This document shows, piece after piece, positions 1 through 9,106 of a DNA stretch of 64,000 bases (its first letter is position 1; the number at the start of each line of letters is the position of its first letter). A program made the position numbers and the translations under genes. Origin of the DNA: an uncultured Pseudomonadota bacterium. Lineage in GTDB: Bacteria > Pseudomonadota > Gammaproteobacteria > Ga0077536. The notes below the pieces were generated by a model. The model ran no database searches, was not told the origin of the DNA, and worked only from the letters and a program-made list of their open reading frames with translations. Where the stretch lies: assembly GCA_903825645.1 (NCBI GenBank), contig CAIKBL010000051.1, positions 278,742-342,741 on the forward strand. The letters run 5' to 3'.

Positions 1-482
1 ACCGCTTTCTCATGCACGTCATCGTGACTTATCCCAGTGCGGAGGAAGAGAGACGCATTCTCAATCTTGCCAAGCAGGAAGCATTGGCAGCCATGGTGTC
101 TCTCCCTGCCGTCGGCGCCATTCTCAGCCAAGAACAGATCTTTTCGGCGCGGCGCGAGGTTCTCAATGTGTACATGAGCGACATGCTTGAGAAGTATTTG
201 CTCGAAATTGTATGTAGCACACGCGACCCAGCGAACTATGGTCGCGATCTCGCCAGTTGGATTTCTTATGGGGCGAGTCCACGCGCGACCATTGCCCTCG
301 ATCGCTGTGCCCGGGCTCGGGCCTGGTTGGCAGGACGGGCTTTTGTGAGCCCGGAAGACATCCTTGAAATGGCCCCCGACATCCTGCGGCATAGGATTGT
401 CCTGAATTACGAGGCGGCCGCCGAAGGAATGACTGCTGACTCCTTTACAACGGCGCTTTTGTCCAGAATCCCGGTACCTTGA
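1..482 (+). CDS. MoxR-family AAA+ ATPase, C-terminal part (5' end outside window)
   Basis: This is the C-terminal ~160 residues of a MoxR-type AAA+ ATPase, a chaperone-like ATPase that works with VWA-domain proteins. The frame is open from base 3 and reads RFLMHVIVTYPSAEEERRIL, the typical MoxR stretch after sensor 2 beginnings; the first ATG at 12 is internal. The remainder matches the helical lid (AAA_lid_2) with SYGASPRATIALDRCARARAWL and a closing VLNYEAAAEG segment, both usual in the family. The Walker A and B motifs lie upstream of the window. It is followed 6 nt later by the DUF58 gene, the standard moxR-DUF58-bat order. Family assignment is firm; the full length is unknown. Confidence 0.93.
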   Translation, partial: RFLMHVIVTYPSAEEERRILNLAKQEALAAMVSLPAVGAILSQEQIFSARREVLNVYMSDMLEKYLLEIVCSTRDPANYGRDLASWISYGASPRATIALDRCARARAWLAGRAFVSPEDILEMAPDILRHRIVLNYEAAAEGMTADSFTTALLSRIPVP

Positions 483-488
483 TTTCAA

Positions 489-1454
489 ATGGTCGTGAAA
501 AGAATGAGGGAAGATCCATTAGCCGATTTGGGGGCGCGGGCGCTGACAGAGCCATCGTTTGCGGATCTCATGAAATTGTCCGGTCGAGCTGGTTTACTCT
601 CGCGCCCTCCTCGTGCCATCAATGCACGGCAACGCGGAGATTACCGCGCGCACTTCAAGGCGCGAGGGATGGAATACGGTGAATCCCGTCCCTATCAGCA
701 GGGTGATGATGTCCGAGCGCTCGATTGGAGACTCACTGCCCGACTGGGGAAACCGCATACGAAGCTATTTCAGGAAGAACGGGAAAGACCAGTCCACCTC
801 GTCCTAGACCTCGGATCCAGTATGGCCTTTGCCACGCGGGGCGTGTTCAAGTGCGTACAAGCCGCCCGTGCAGCCGCTCTCCTGGCCTGGAAAGCAGTTG
901 AGGACGGCGATCGACTCGGCGGCATGATCTTCACCGATCGAGACTGCTATGAAGCGATTCCTGCCCGTGGGAGTTTGGCAGCGGCGCGCTTCTTCAAAGC
1001 GATAGTTTCTGTTTCGTCCTCGCCCACAAATTCCAGCGCGAACGACCGTAGATCCACTGGTATGACGGCCGCTACGCCGATGGCACGCGTGAGGCGTTTG
1101 ATCAAACCAGGCAGTCTGCTATTTCTGATCACCGACGGCCGTATGTTGGGATCCAAGGAATTTTCCGAAATTTCGGTAATAAGCCGGAACAACGAAATCG
1201 GGATCTTATTAATCTACGATGCATTCGAGGCGAATCTTCCAATACTCAACCAACCGCTTACCGTCAAAAGCAAAGATGGTGAGTTTAACCTGCCGAGTGC
1301 TGATGATGAGATCAGACGGCGTTACGCCGCGCGCTTTCGCGCCAGAGAGGACGAGATCCATCAATTCTGCAAAAATCAGCGCCTGATGTTTGGGACGCTG
1401 GCGACCACTGGAGATCCGTTTATCAGCGTACAGCGCCTCCTCGGAGGGCGCTGA
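489..1454 (+). CDS. DUF58 domain protein of the Bat/MoxR operon
   Basis: A 321-residue cytoplasmic DUF58 protein, distantly VWA-like, of unknown biochemical role; in Bat operons it is the invariant partner encoded after moxR. The diagnostic segment around residues 57-90 shows GMEYGESRPYQQGDDVRALDW followed by TARLGKPHTKLFQEERER and then a VWA-like strand LVLDLGSSMAF, in which the first MIDAS-type residues are partly kept. No signal peptide or membrane helix is apparent. The ATG at 489 is chosen as the first in frame; an ATG six codons on is possible. The stop overlaps the next start by one base (TGATG), so translation is probably coupled. Confidence 0.93.
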   Translation: MVVKRMREDPLADLGARALTEPSFADLMKLSGRAGLLSRPPRAINARQRGDYRAHFKARGMEYGESRPYQQGDDVRALDWRLTARLGKPHTKLFQEERERPVHLVLDLGSSMAFATRGVFKCVQAARAAALLAWKAVEDGDRLGGMIFTDRDCYEAIPARGSLAAARFFKAIVSVSSSPTNSSANDRRSTGMTAATPMARVRRLIKPGSLLFLITDGRMLGSKEFSEISVISRNNEIGILLIYDAFEANLPILNQPLTVKSKDGEFNLPSADDEIRRRYAARFRAREDEIHQFCKNQRLMFGTLATTGDPFISVQRLLGGR

Positions 1455-1951
1455 TGAGCCCCAACAAGGACTTGCCGCTCAAAGATATCCACCTGCCAGA
1501 CCCGATTAGCTGGTGGCCCCTGGCGCCGGGCTGGTGGTGGCTTGCGGGGAGCCTGCTGGGTCTAGCCGTTGCATCGGCCTCATTATGGTGGTGGAGGCGA
1601 TCCACCAAAATCAAGCGAGCGGCGCGTTTTCGCCTCCGCGAAATCGCTCAAAATTTCGAGCTGCACGGCGATCTGCATCTTCTGGCCGGGGAGTTATCTG
1701 TCTTGTCTCGCCAAGTTGGATTAATTCTTTTCGGGCCAATGGACGGGGCATCGCAAACCGGTCATTTGTGGCTGATACAACTGGATTCCACGTGTCGAGA
1801 TGGTTTTTTCACCCAAGGAGCGGGCAGAATCCTCGCAGAAGCACCTTACAACCCTTTACTCAAATTTGCTCCCGAGGAGCTGCTGGCCGGCATGGAAAAT
1901 TGGCTACGGCATCTCCCCAGGACTTCATCGTATCGTGACGCCCATGTTTGA
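1454..1951 (+). CDS. DUF4381 membrane protein of the Bat operon
   Basis: A 165-residue protein with the N-terminal signature of DUF4381 (LKDIHLPDPISWWPLAPGWW), then one transmembrane helix at about residues 24-44, then a soluble helical region. DUF4381 proteins sit between DUF58 and the VWA genes in proteobacterial Bat operons; function is not known, and a scaffold role at the inner membrane is inference. The start overlaps the DUF58 stop by one base and the end overlaps the batA-like gene by eight bases. Confidence 0.9.
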   Translation: MSPNKDLPLKDIHLPDPISWWPLAPGWWWLAGSLLGLAVASASLWWWRRSTKIKRAARFRLREIAQNFELHGDLHLLAGELSVLSRQVGLILFGPMDGASQTGHLWLIQLDSTCRDGFFTQGAGRILAEAPYNPLLKFAPEELLAGMENWLRHLPRTSSYRDAHV

Positions 1952-2930
1952 GTTCGCTTGGCCTTGGATTTTATTGAGTTTACCCCTGCCCTGGCTAGCA
2001 AAGCGTTTTCTTGCGCCCTTGCCCCAGGCCTCGCGCGGCGCGCTTCGTGTTCCAGACATAGCCGACTTCAGCACTTTGGGCGCGCTGTCTAGGGTCCCAC
2101 GCCCCGCCCAGCGACGATATTGGCTGTCTCTGCTGGCTTGGTGTCTGCTCGTCGTCGCCGCCGCCAATCCGAAATGGCTCGGAGAGCCCATGGCAGTAGC
2201 CCATAACGGTCGTGATCTGATGTTGGCTGTAGACCTGTCCGAAAGCATGAGCACCCAAGATTTTATTCTCAACGGAGAGAGCGTTGATCGTTTGACGGCC
2301 ATCAAGTCTGTGGCGCGGGATTTCATCAAGCGTCGCGCAGGTGACCGCATTGGGCTGCTGCTATTCGGTGAACGCGCCTACCTCAACGTCCCTTTGACAT
2401 ACGACAGCACGACAGTGCTTCGGTTGTTAGATGAGACAACCATCGGCCTTGCTGGACCCAGCACCGCCATTGGGGATGCGATTGGGCTGGCCGTCAAACG
2501 GCTGAGAGAGCAAAACACCAAGCACAAAGTGCTAATCTTGATGACTGATGGCGCAAACACTGCAGGTCAGATTGACCCTTTACGGGCCGCGGAGCTGGCA
2601 GCGGGGGTTGGGCTCAAAATTTATACCATTGGCATTGGCGCAGATGAGATGCTCGTAAAGCAGCTGTTTGGGGCAATTCGCGTCAATCCATCGACCGATC
2701 TTGACGAGCCGACCATGCGGGGGATCGCGAAAGCGACCGGCGGCCTGTATTTCCGCGCCCGTGATATCTCAGCGCTCGAGAATATCTACGGAGAACTGGA
2801 CAAGCTCGAACCCGTGGAAAGCGGGGCTCAATTTTTCAGACCTGCCACGCCGCTATTTCCTTGGCCCCTGGGTCTCGCTCTCCTCTGCGCCGCGGTCGAA
2901 ACTTGGCGTCTGGTCGCGCGCCCCGCATGA
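1944..2930 (+). CDS. BatA-like VWA-domain membrane protein
   Basis: A 328-residue VWA protein of the BatA type. The start is placed at the ATG at 1944 because the protein then begins MFEFAWPWILLSLPLPWL, the usual first membrane helix; the frame is open further upstream but that overlaps DUF4381. A second helix lies near residues 58-75. The VWA domain holds a full-looking MIDAS start (DLSES near residue 97) and the later TDG (LILMTDGANT). A final hydrophobic helix (FPWPLGLALLCAAVETWRL) ends the protein. In Bat systems the VWA domain faces the periplasm. Its last four bases (ATGA) are shared with the next gene. Confidence 0.92.
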   Translation: MFEFAWPWILLSLPLPWLAKRFLAPLPQASRGALRVPDIADFSTLGALSRVPRPAQRRYWLSLLAWCLLVVAAANPKWLGEPMAVAHNGRDLMLAVDLSESMSTQDFILNGESVDRLTAIKSVARDFIKRRAGDRIGLLLFGERAYLNVPLTYDSTTVLRLLDETTIGLAGPSTAIGDAIGLAVKRLREQNTKHKVLILMTDGANTAGQIDPLRAAELAAGVGLKIYTIGIGADEMLVKQLFGAIRVNPSTDLDEPTMRGIAKATGGLYFRARDISALENIYGELDKLEPVESGAQFFRPATPLFPWPLGLALLCAAVETWRLVARPA

Positions 2931-4723
2931 TCGCATATATTGAAAATATTCATTTCTTGCGCCCGGCTTGGCTGCTTTTGTTTTTGCCGCTGCTTTATCT
3001 GGTACGGCGTCTCGCCCGACATGATCCCGGGAAAAAATATTGGGAAAATATATGCGAACCCGCGCTGATTCCATTCATCGTGATCAACTCGAATAACCCC
3101 GATAGACGCTCGGGCGCGCTTCTCTTTCTGATAGCAGGCGCCCTGTCGATTCTTGCGCTAAGCGGCCCGACCGCTGGGCGAACTCCTCAGCCTATTTTCA
3201 GAGAACAATCGGCGCTCGTGTTAATCCTAGACCTATCAACATCAATGTTGGCACAAGATGTGAAGCCTACGCGGCTGAACCAGGCCCGTTTTAGGATCGC
3301 TGATTTGCTGAGGACTCGCTCAATCGGGCAAACCGCGCTCATCGTCTTCGCCGCCCAGGCTTTCGCCGTCACACCGCTGACCGATGACGTCAAGACTATC
3401 GATCTGCAACTACCGGTATTGGCGCCCAATCTTATGCCTCGACAGGGGAAAGACGTCCCGGGTGCGATCCAAAAAGGCGTCGAATTACTACGCCAGGCTG
3501 GGTTTGGAAAAGGGCATCTTTTATTGATTACTGATGGCGTAGCACAAAGCGATATCGCTGCTGCCACGCATTTTTTGGGGGCCGGCGATTACCGACTATC
3601 CGTGCTTGGGGTCGGAACGGAAGAAGGCTCGCCGATCCCGCTAGAAGACGGTGGCTTCGCGACAGATCCCGCTGGGGGGATTGTCCTCTCTAAATTGACG
3701 CCAATGGCATTTCAGGACCTTGCTCATCGTGGCCGCGGTATTTACGTGAACGCCACTCAAAATAAGGGCGACACGGAGAAGCTTATCGACTTTTTTCAAA
3801 CTGCTGTTCACGGCGACGACAGCCGGGCTAACAATCAACTGGCAAACCAGTGGGACGAAATTGGACCTTGGTTGCTATTGCCCGTGTTAATCCTGTCTGC
3901 ACTCGCGTTTCGGCGGGGGACCCCACTGTTCGTACTGTCCGTACTGTTCGTCATGAATATCAGCCTCTCGCCGGACGTCCAGGCCGATTGGTTTTTGACC
4001 CGAGATCAAGCCGCACAGGCAGCCTATCAAGCAGGGAAGTACCTCGATGCCGCCGAAAAATTCGACAATACTAACTGGCGGGCCGCGAGCCAGTACCGCG
4101 CCGAGAAATACGAAGACATGGTTAATACGCTAAAACATGCAAAATCAGAAAATGAGCTCTATAACCGAGGCAATGCCCTCGCTCGGCTGGGGCGTCTCGA
4201 GGACGCTATTGACTCGTACGATCAAGTCCTGAAGCTTAATCCCGGGGACGCGGACGCCGCCTATAACCGCGCGCTTCTCCAGAAATCACTGGACCCCCAA
4301 AAGGGAGACGGAAAACCAGCACAACACACGGCGAGTGAAGGTGAAGATAAAGCCGCTCAAGAGAATCCAGCGAGCGAGAGCCAGAAGACCGGCTCATCCT
4401 CGGCTGAGAAACCGTCTCCGCCTGCCGACTCGGCGGAAGACCCTAAGAGAGATCCTCCCGAATCCAAAGATCCGAAACATAAGCCTGACGCATCAACATC
4501 TGCAAAGTCTGCCGATGCACGAGCGGGGATAAAACCGGACGCCGAAAAACCTGAAAATCAGAAGCCGGTGACACGGGACGTGCATAACGATGAGAAAAAT
4601 TTATCGACAGAGCAGTGGATAAGACAGATCCCAGACGATCCTGGCGGGCTGCTGCGTAAAAAATTCTTAACACAATTCGAAAAAATGAACACCAGACGAT
4701 CCGAGAAGGCAGACCAATGGTAA
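2927..4723 (+). CDS. BatB-like VWA protein fused to a TPR (BatC-like) tail
   Basis: 598 residues from the ATG at 2927, which overlaps the previous stop as ATGA. The N-terminus has a membrane helix (PAWLLLFLPLLYLV) and a second near residue 67-85; a VWA domain follows with MIDAS DLSTS near residue 101 and LLITDG later. A further helix pair lies around residues 315-345. Residues about 405-455 form a TPR unit (ELYNRGNALARLGRLEDAIDSYDQVLKLNP broken over two helices), and the tail from about 460 to 560 is a highly charged, low-complexity Lys/Glu/Pro/Ser linker. This joins what are separate batB and batC genes in some bacteria. Periplasmic/membrane complex formation with BatA and BatD is inferred from family knowledge. 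Confidence 0.9.
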   Translation: MIAYIENIHFLRPAWLLLFLPLLYLVRRLARHDPGKKYWENICEPALIPFIVINSNNPDRRSGALLFLIAGALSILALSGPTAGRTPQPIFREQSALVLILDLSTSMLAQDVKPTRLNQARFRIADLLRTRSIGQTALIVFAAQAFAVTPLTDDVKTIDLQLPVLAPNLMPRQGKDVPGAIQKGVELLRQAGFGKGHLLLITDGVAQSDIAAATHFLGAGDYRLSVLGVGTEEGSPIPLEDGGFATDPAGGIVLSKLTPMAFQDLAHRGRGIYVNATQNKGDTEKLIDFFQTAVHGDDSRANNQLANQWDEIGPWLLLPVLILSALAFRRGTPLFVLSVLFVMNISLSPDVQADWFLTRDQAAQAAYQAGKYLDAAEKFDNTNWRAASQYRAEKYEDMVNTLKHAKSENELYNRGNALARLGRLEDAIDSYDQVLKLNPGDADAAYNRALLQKSLDPQKGDGKPAQHTASEGEDKAAQENPASESQKTGSSSAEKPSPPADSAEDPKRDPPESKDPKHKPDASTSAKSADARAGIKPDAEKPENQKPVTRDVHNDEKNLSTEQWIRQIPDDPGGLLRKKFLTQFEKMNTRRSEKADQW

Positions 4724-6522
4724 GGCGTCCAGTAGCCGGCAATGTAGCGCTCTGCACGCTTGAAACGCGCCAGCTAAATAGTCCTAGGTGCCACCCACGT
4801 ACCTTTTTCGCCGTCCTGCTCTTGACCGTGATGGCGGCTACGAATGCCGTCCAGGTCGACGTTTCAATTAATCCGGATCCGCCTATAGCCGGTGAATCAT
4901 TCCGGATAGCGTTCGAGGCTAAAGGCGAAATCGACAAGGATCCAGATTTTTCGCCGCTGCGCGAGAGGTTTCAGATTCTGAGTCAAAATCGGCAGACCGC
5001 CATTCAGTGGATGAATGGCAAACTCACACGAGCCACAACCTTTGTGCTCGAAGTCTTACCCATTCCCGGGGCTGAACTCGAAATTCCAGCGATTTCCTTC
5101 GGCGACACCGCATCTCTGCCTACTCCAGTTCCAGCGGGGAAGAAGTCACCTCAGGAAAGTGAAGACGATGGTCTCATCCTTGAAGTAGAGGCCGAACCTA
5201 AAAATCCTTATGTTCAGCAGAAGGTCACCTACACCATCCGCTTGTGGCGACGCTACGAACTCAGTAATGCCTCACTCTCAGAACCCAAATTGGCCAGCGA
5301 TGGTATGGTCAAATCCCTCGGCGCAGATCGCCAATTTGAAGCGAGCCGTGGCGGCAAACGATATGCTGTAGTCGAACGAAAGTTTGCCATATTTCCACAA
5401 ACCAGCGGCAAAACAGTTATTCAACCCGTGACGGTTACTGGCCAAATATTAGAGCGGCAGTCTGCGCTTTTCGAAATGTTCGACCGTAATGTAAAGACAC
5501 GGAGAATCAACTCATCCGAAATCTCTCTCAAAGTCAGACCGATTCCGTCGGCGTTTCCACCTCATACGGCATGGTTGCCCGCAACCGCCGTTAGGCTGTC
5601 CGAAACCTGGGGACCCGCCGGGTTACACGCGCAACCTGGCGATCCAATTACCCAGACGGTGAGACTCAGCGTTTCCGGGTTAACGAGCGGGCAACTTCCC
5701 CAAATTCTTGACACGGCGGGTGAGAAAAAACTCCGCATTTATCCAGACCAGCCCCAACTACAAGACGATAAGACTGACTCGGATGTTCGTTCCTATCGCC
5801 AGGAAAAAAGAGCCCTGATTGGCTCGGTTGAAGGTGATGTTCAGATCGCGGCGATCGATATGCCATGGTGGAATCTGACAACGGATTCATTGGAGCACGC
5901 CCAGCTACCCGCGCATGTGCTGCACATAGAAGCGCCACCTAGTCACGGGCAAACGGGAAGCGCTCCTCAGCAAGCGCTCGACGTCCAGCCGTCAGCCAAA
6001 GCGCTAGAAGAGAAAACGATCGCACCTATCGAACTGGCACCCGCAGGAGAGTCGACCATCAGAAATTGGCGAACATGGCCGGGTTGGTTATTTGTTTCTA
6101 TTTTCTGTGCGATCGGCTGGCTAAGCTCCATTCTATGGATTACGCGCCGCACCACTAAACCTGCTCGCGATAACCGTATAGTGAACTCAAATCAACGCCC
6201 CAAGACCGAGCAGGCGTTATCTGCGGACGTGCTGCGTGCCTGTCAGCAAAGTGATCCTCGTGTCCTCCGAGATACCCTGCTGGCTTGGGCAAAGCTGGCG
6301 TGGTCTGAAGATCCGCCACGGACCTTGGGCGCCTTGGCTCACCGTACGAATGGCTCACTAAACGTAGAGATAAGCGATCTCGAAACCGCCTTATACAGCC
6401 ACCGGGAGTCGCACTGGAACGGACTAAAGCTAGCAGACGCCTTTAGTTCGTTTTCAGCACGACCAAAGATTGGATCCCTAACGAGCGGCAGCTTGCCGAA
6501 GATCTTTAGCGTTAGCGGATAA
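4717..6522 (+). CDS. BatD-like protein (oxygen tolerance family)
   Basis: 601 residues. After a long basic leader there is a hydrophobic segment (FFAVLLLTVMAATNAVQ) that looks like a signal peptide, so the mature protein is periplasmic. The following region (DVSINPDPPIAGESFRIAFE) is the beginning of the BatD immunoglobulin-like repeats; a single transmembrane helix occurs near residues 453-473 (WLFVSIFCAIGWLSSILWI), with a short cytosolic helical tail. ATG at 4717 overlaps the previous stop by seven bases. The N-terminal ~28 residues before the signal are unusually long, so a later start cannot be excluded. Last gene of the operon; a 134-nt gap follows. Confidence 0.9.
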   Translation: MVRRPVAGNVALCTLETRQLNSPRCHPRTFFAVLLLTVMAATNAVQVDVSINPDPPIAGESFRIAFEAKGEIDKDPDFSPLRERFQILSQNRQTAIQWMNGKLTRATTFVLEVLPIPGAELEIPAISFGDTASLPTPVPAGKKSPQESEDDGLILEVEAEPKNPYVQQKVTYTIRLWRRYELSNASLSEPKLASDGMVKSLGADRQFEASRGGKRYAVVERKFAIFPQTSGKTVIQPVTVTGQILERQSALFEMFDRNVKTRRINSSEISLKVRPIPSAFPPHTAWLPATAVRLSETWGPAGLHAQPGDPITQTVRLSVSGLTSGQLPQILDTAGEKKLRIYPDQPQLQDDKTDSDVRSYRQEKRALIGSVEGDVQIAAIDMPWWNLTTDSLEHAQLPAHVLHIEAPPSHGQTGSAPQQALDVQPSAKALEEKTIAPIELAPAGESTIRNWRTWPGWLFVSIFCAIGWLSSILWITRRTTKPARDNRIVNSNQRPKTEQALSADVLRACQQSDPRVLRDTLLAWAKLAWSEDPPRTLGALAHRTNGSLNVEISDLETALYSHRESHWNGLKLADAFSSFSARPKIGSLTSGSLPKIFSVSG

Positions 6523-6645
6523 AAAATTCACATTTTGCTCACTCGCGCACTAAACGGGAATATCTCCTTGCATCTGCCGGAATAGCGGTTCTACACTCCG
6601 ATCGCGCCCACAAATTTTCCAAAAAAATCAAGCCCGCGGCGCGCT

Positions 6646-6650
6646 GGAGG
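6646..6650 (+). promoter_or_regulatory. Shine-Dalgarno (GGAGG) supporting a TTG start
   Basis: GGAGG lies 6 nt before the TTG at 6657. There is no in-frame ATG close to the receiver-domain N-terminus, so this site fixes the start of the cyclic-di-GMP protein. Confidence 0.7.
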
Positions 6651-6656
6651 TTCGAT

Positions 6657-8861
6657 TTGTCACTGGCAGTTGCTTCGGTTCTGGCCGTCGACGATAACGC
6701 GACGATTCGTCGCGCTATCGCTATGCGCCTAACTTCAAACGGATATAGAGTCAGCACTGCAGAAGATGGTCTCCAGGCCCTCGCAGCCCTGGACGTTGAT
6801 ATCTTTGATCTCATGCTACTGGATCTGCAGATGCCAGGAATGCGAGGGGACGAAGTACTTAAAAGAGTCCGGCATCGATTTTCAGACACCGAATTGCCGA
6901 TCATCATGCTCGCGGCAAGTGACGACAAGAACGACATTTCAAGAGCATTACAACTTGGCGCCAATGATTACGTGATCAAGCCAGGCGACTTGCCGATCCT
7001 CCTTGCCCGAATCAAGACGCAGTTGTCGCTGAAAAAAGTATCGGCGCGCGTGCAAGAACAAGCCCTCAGACTCAATCACAGCAACATAATTGAATTTTCT
7101 GCGAACACGGGACCGTCAATAAACGGGTTGCAACCGGATGCCCTAGACGCGGGCTTCAATGTCGGTATCAACCGACGCTACGGTCTGCTGTATGACAATA
7201 CACCCATGACCTGCTTCACGCTCAACCGGGATTTTGAAGTCATCTTTGCAAATCGGTTTGGTGCCCAGGCTTTGGGTTATAGCCAAACTGACCTTCGCGC
7301 AGAGTCAGGCATAGGTTTCTATCCCGAATCAGACCAAGCCACTGCAATGGAATACCTGCAAGGCGTTCTTGATCAACCCGGAAAAATTCATCGATGGGAA
7401 ATCAGGCGCCGAAAGAAAGACGGCAGCACCATATGGATGCGGGAAACTGCCCGATTATTGGGTGAAGGGTCAGAAGCGCTCATCTTAATGACCTGTGAAG
7501 ATATCGATGACGCCTACAAACTTTCGAAAAAACTGGCCCACTTCGTCTCACATGACGAACTGACCGGCTTAGCAAATCGTAAAGTGCTAGAAGATAGACT
7601 CACTCGGGTGATCGAAAGCGCTCATTCGGAGCAGAGCCAACATACGCTAGCCATACTGGACATCGATCAATTTAAAATCATAAACGATACCAGTGGCCAC
7701 ATAGCGGGTGATGAATTATTGAAACAAGCAGCCCGACTCCTCAACGGATTGGTGCGTAAACGAGATACCCTCTCTCGGATCGGCGGAGACGAATTCGGAA
7801 TCCTATTTGAGGACTGTACGCTCGAGCAGTCCAGTCAAACGATCGAAGCGGCGAGGGAGACGCTCTCTAACTTGAAATTCGAGTGGAATGGAACCGCACA
7901 TCGGATATCTGCCAGCGTCGGGCTTGTACGGATCGACCGCCAATGTGAAAGTTCGGCCGCAGCTTTAAGCATGGCTGACACCGCCTGCTATGCGGCGAAA
8001 GACGCTGGAAGGAACAGAACACATATTTACGCAATGGATGATGCAGGCCTTGTCGATCGGCACGGCCAAATGCGCTGGGCCACGCGCATCAATGACGCGC
8101 TTCGGGACGATCGATTCGAACTATGTTTGCAGCCCATTATCCCTGTTGATCTTGACGTAAATCAGGGCGAGCATTTCGAAATTTTGATTCGTATGCGTGA
8201 CGAACGCGGTGATCTGGTCTTGCCAGGGGAATTTCTTCCAGCTGCCGAGCGATACGATCTCGCCGCTAAAATTGATCGATGGGTGATCCGCAATACACTC
8301 GATTGGTTGAGGGGAAATCCGAATATTCTCTCCCGCGTGCATCTGTGCTCGATTAATCTTTCAGGCAGATCGTTTGGCGACAGCGGGATGCTCAAATTCA
8401 TTCTCGATTCGTTTGATAATGACGAGGACGAAATAGCCAGAAAAATTTGTTTTGAGGTGACGGAAACTGCCGCAATATCGGACATCGTCCACGCCTCCAA
8501 TTTTATTGAAACGCTTAAGGCCCGCGGCTGTTATTTCGCGCTGGACGATTTTGGTAGCGGGTTTTCGTCTTTTGCCTACCTCAAAAATCTGCCCGTCGAT
8601 TTCGTGAAAATCGATGGGAGTTTTGTCCGCGGAATGGCCCGCGACTCAATCGACATGGCCATGGTGCGCTCGATCAACGAGATAGGTCATGTGCTAGGCA
8701 AAAAGACAACTGCGGAATTCGTTGAAAACCAAGACATCCTCTCCGCGCTTCGTACGCTTGGAGTTGATTATGCACAAGGTTATGAGATCGGACGACCAAG
8801 ACCGATTTCCGACTTTTTTGCGCCAGCGGTTTGCGCGGTCCAGCAAGCGGGTAATCGCTGA
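6657..8861 (+). CDS. Receiver-PAS-GGDEF-EAL cyclic-di-GMP signalling protein
   Basis: 734 residues, TTG start with a good ribosome site. Receiver domain at 7-125: acidic pair D12/D13, phospho-acceptor D56 (LLDLQMP), conserved K108 (VIKPG). PAS domain roughly 175-288. GGDEF domain roughly 290-460 with an intact GGDEF at 376-380 and an RKRD inhibitory I-site at 367-370, exactly five residues before the active site. EAL domain from about 475: the EAL motif reads EIL (E508), and DDFGSG at 630-635 plus K651 are present, so both cyclase and phosphodiesterase centres look usable. It is cytosolic, with no helices. No histidine kinase gene is adjacent, so the phosphodonor is unknown. Convergent to the SpoIIE phosphatase locus. 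Confidence 0.95.
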   Translation: MSLAVASVLAVDDNATIRRAIAMRLTSNGYRVSTAEDGLQALAALDVDIFDLMLLDLQMPGMRGDEVLKRVRHRFSDTELPIIMLAASDDKNDISRALQLGANDYVIKPGDLPILLARIKTQLSLKKVSARVQEQALRLNHSNIIEFSANTGPSINGLQPDALDAGFNVGINRRYGLLYDNTPMTCFTLNRDFEVIFANRFGAQALGYSQTDLRAESGIGFYPESDQATAMEYLQGVLDQPGKIHRWEIRRRKKDGSTIWMRETARLLGEGSEALILMTCEDIDDAYKLSKKLAHFVSHDELTGLANRKVLEDRLTRVIESAHSEQSQHTLAILDIDQFKIINDTSGHIAGDELLKQAARLLNGLVRKRDTLSRIGGDEFGILFEDCTLEQSSQTIEAARETLSNLKFEWNGTAHRISASVGLVRIDRQCESSAAALSMADTACYAAKDAGRNRTHIYAMDDAGLVDRHGQMRWATRINDALRDDRFELCLQPIIPVDLDVNQGEHFEILIRMRDERGDLVLPGEFLPAAERYDLAAKIDRWVIRNTLDWLRGNPNILSRVHLCSINLSGRSFGDSGMLKFILDSFDNDEDEIARKICFEVTETAAISDIVHASNFIETLKARGCYFALDDFGSGFSSFAYLKNLPVDFVKIDGSFVRGMARDSIDMAMVRSINEIGHVLGKKTTAEFVENQDILSALRTLGVDYAQGYEIGRPRPISDFFAPAVCAVQQAGNR

Positions 8862-9106
8862 CGCATTCTGGTCATCGGCAAAGCCGTAGGCTCAACGTTC
8901 CTGGGTGCTCCGGGCAGAATCAATGATTCTGTTATGCGACTGCCGTGACTCAGAATCAACTTGCCCGGCGAGTTGGGCAGCAATATTTTCAGCGACCACT
9001 GTACCGTATGTTGAGCAGCTGCGGGTGCCCACACAGACGAGATGACACGGCTGCAAAGTCATTGCGGCGCTCGGGAGGTTCAGGGGTATTGTCGAGCCTG
9101 TTGGTG
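8862..9106. other. Convergent intergenic region with a perfect short palindrome
   Basis: This gap separates the converging GGDEF/EAL and phosphatase genes. It contains an 8+1+8 inverted repeat at 8915-8931 (CAGAATCA a TGATTCTG), and CAGAATCAA recurs near 8952-8960. There is no T-run next to the palindrome, so it is not a classical intrinsic terminator. No coding region seen. Confidence 0.4.
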
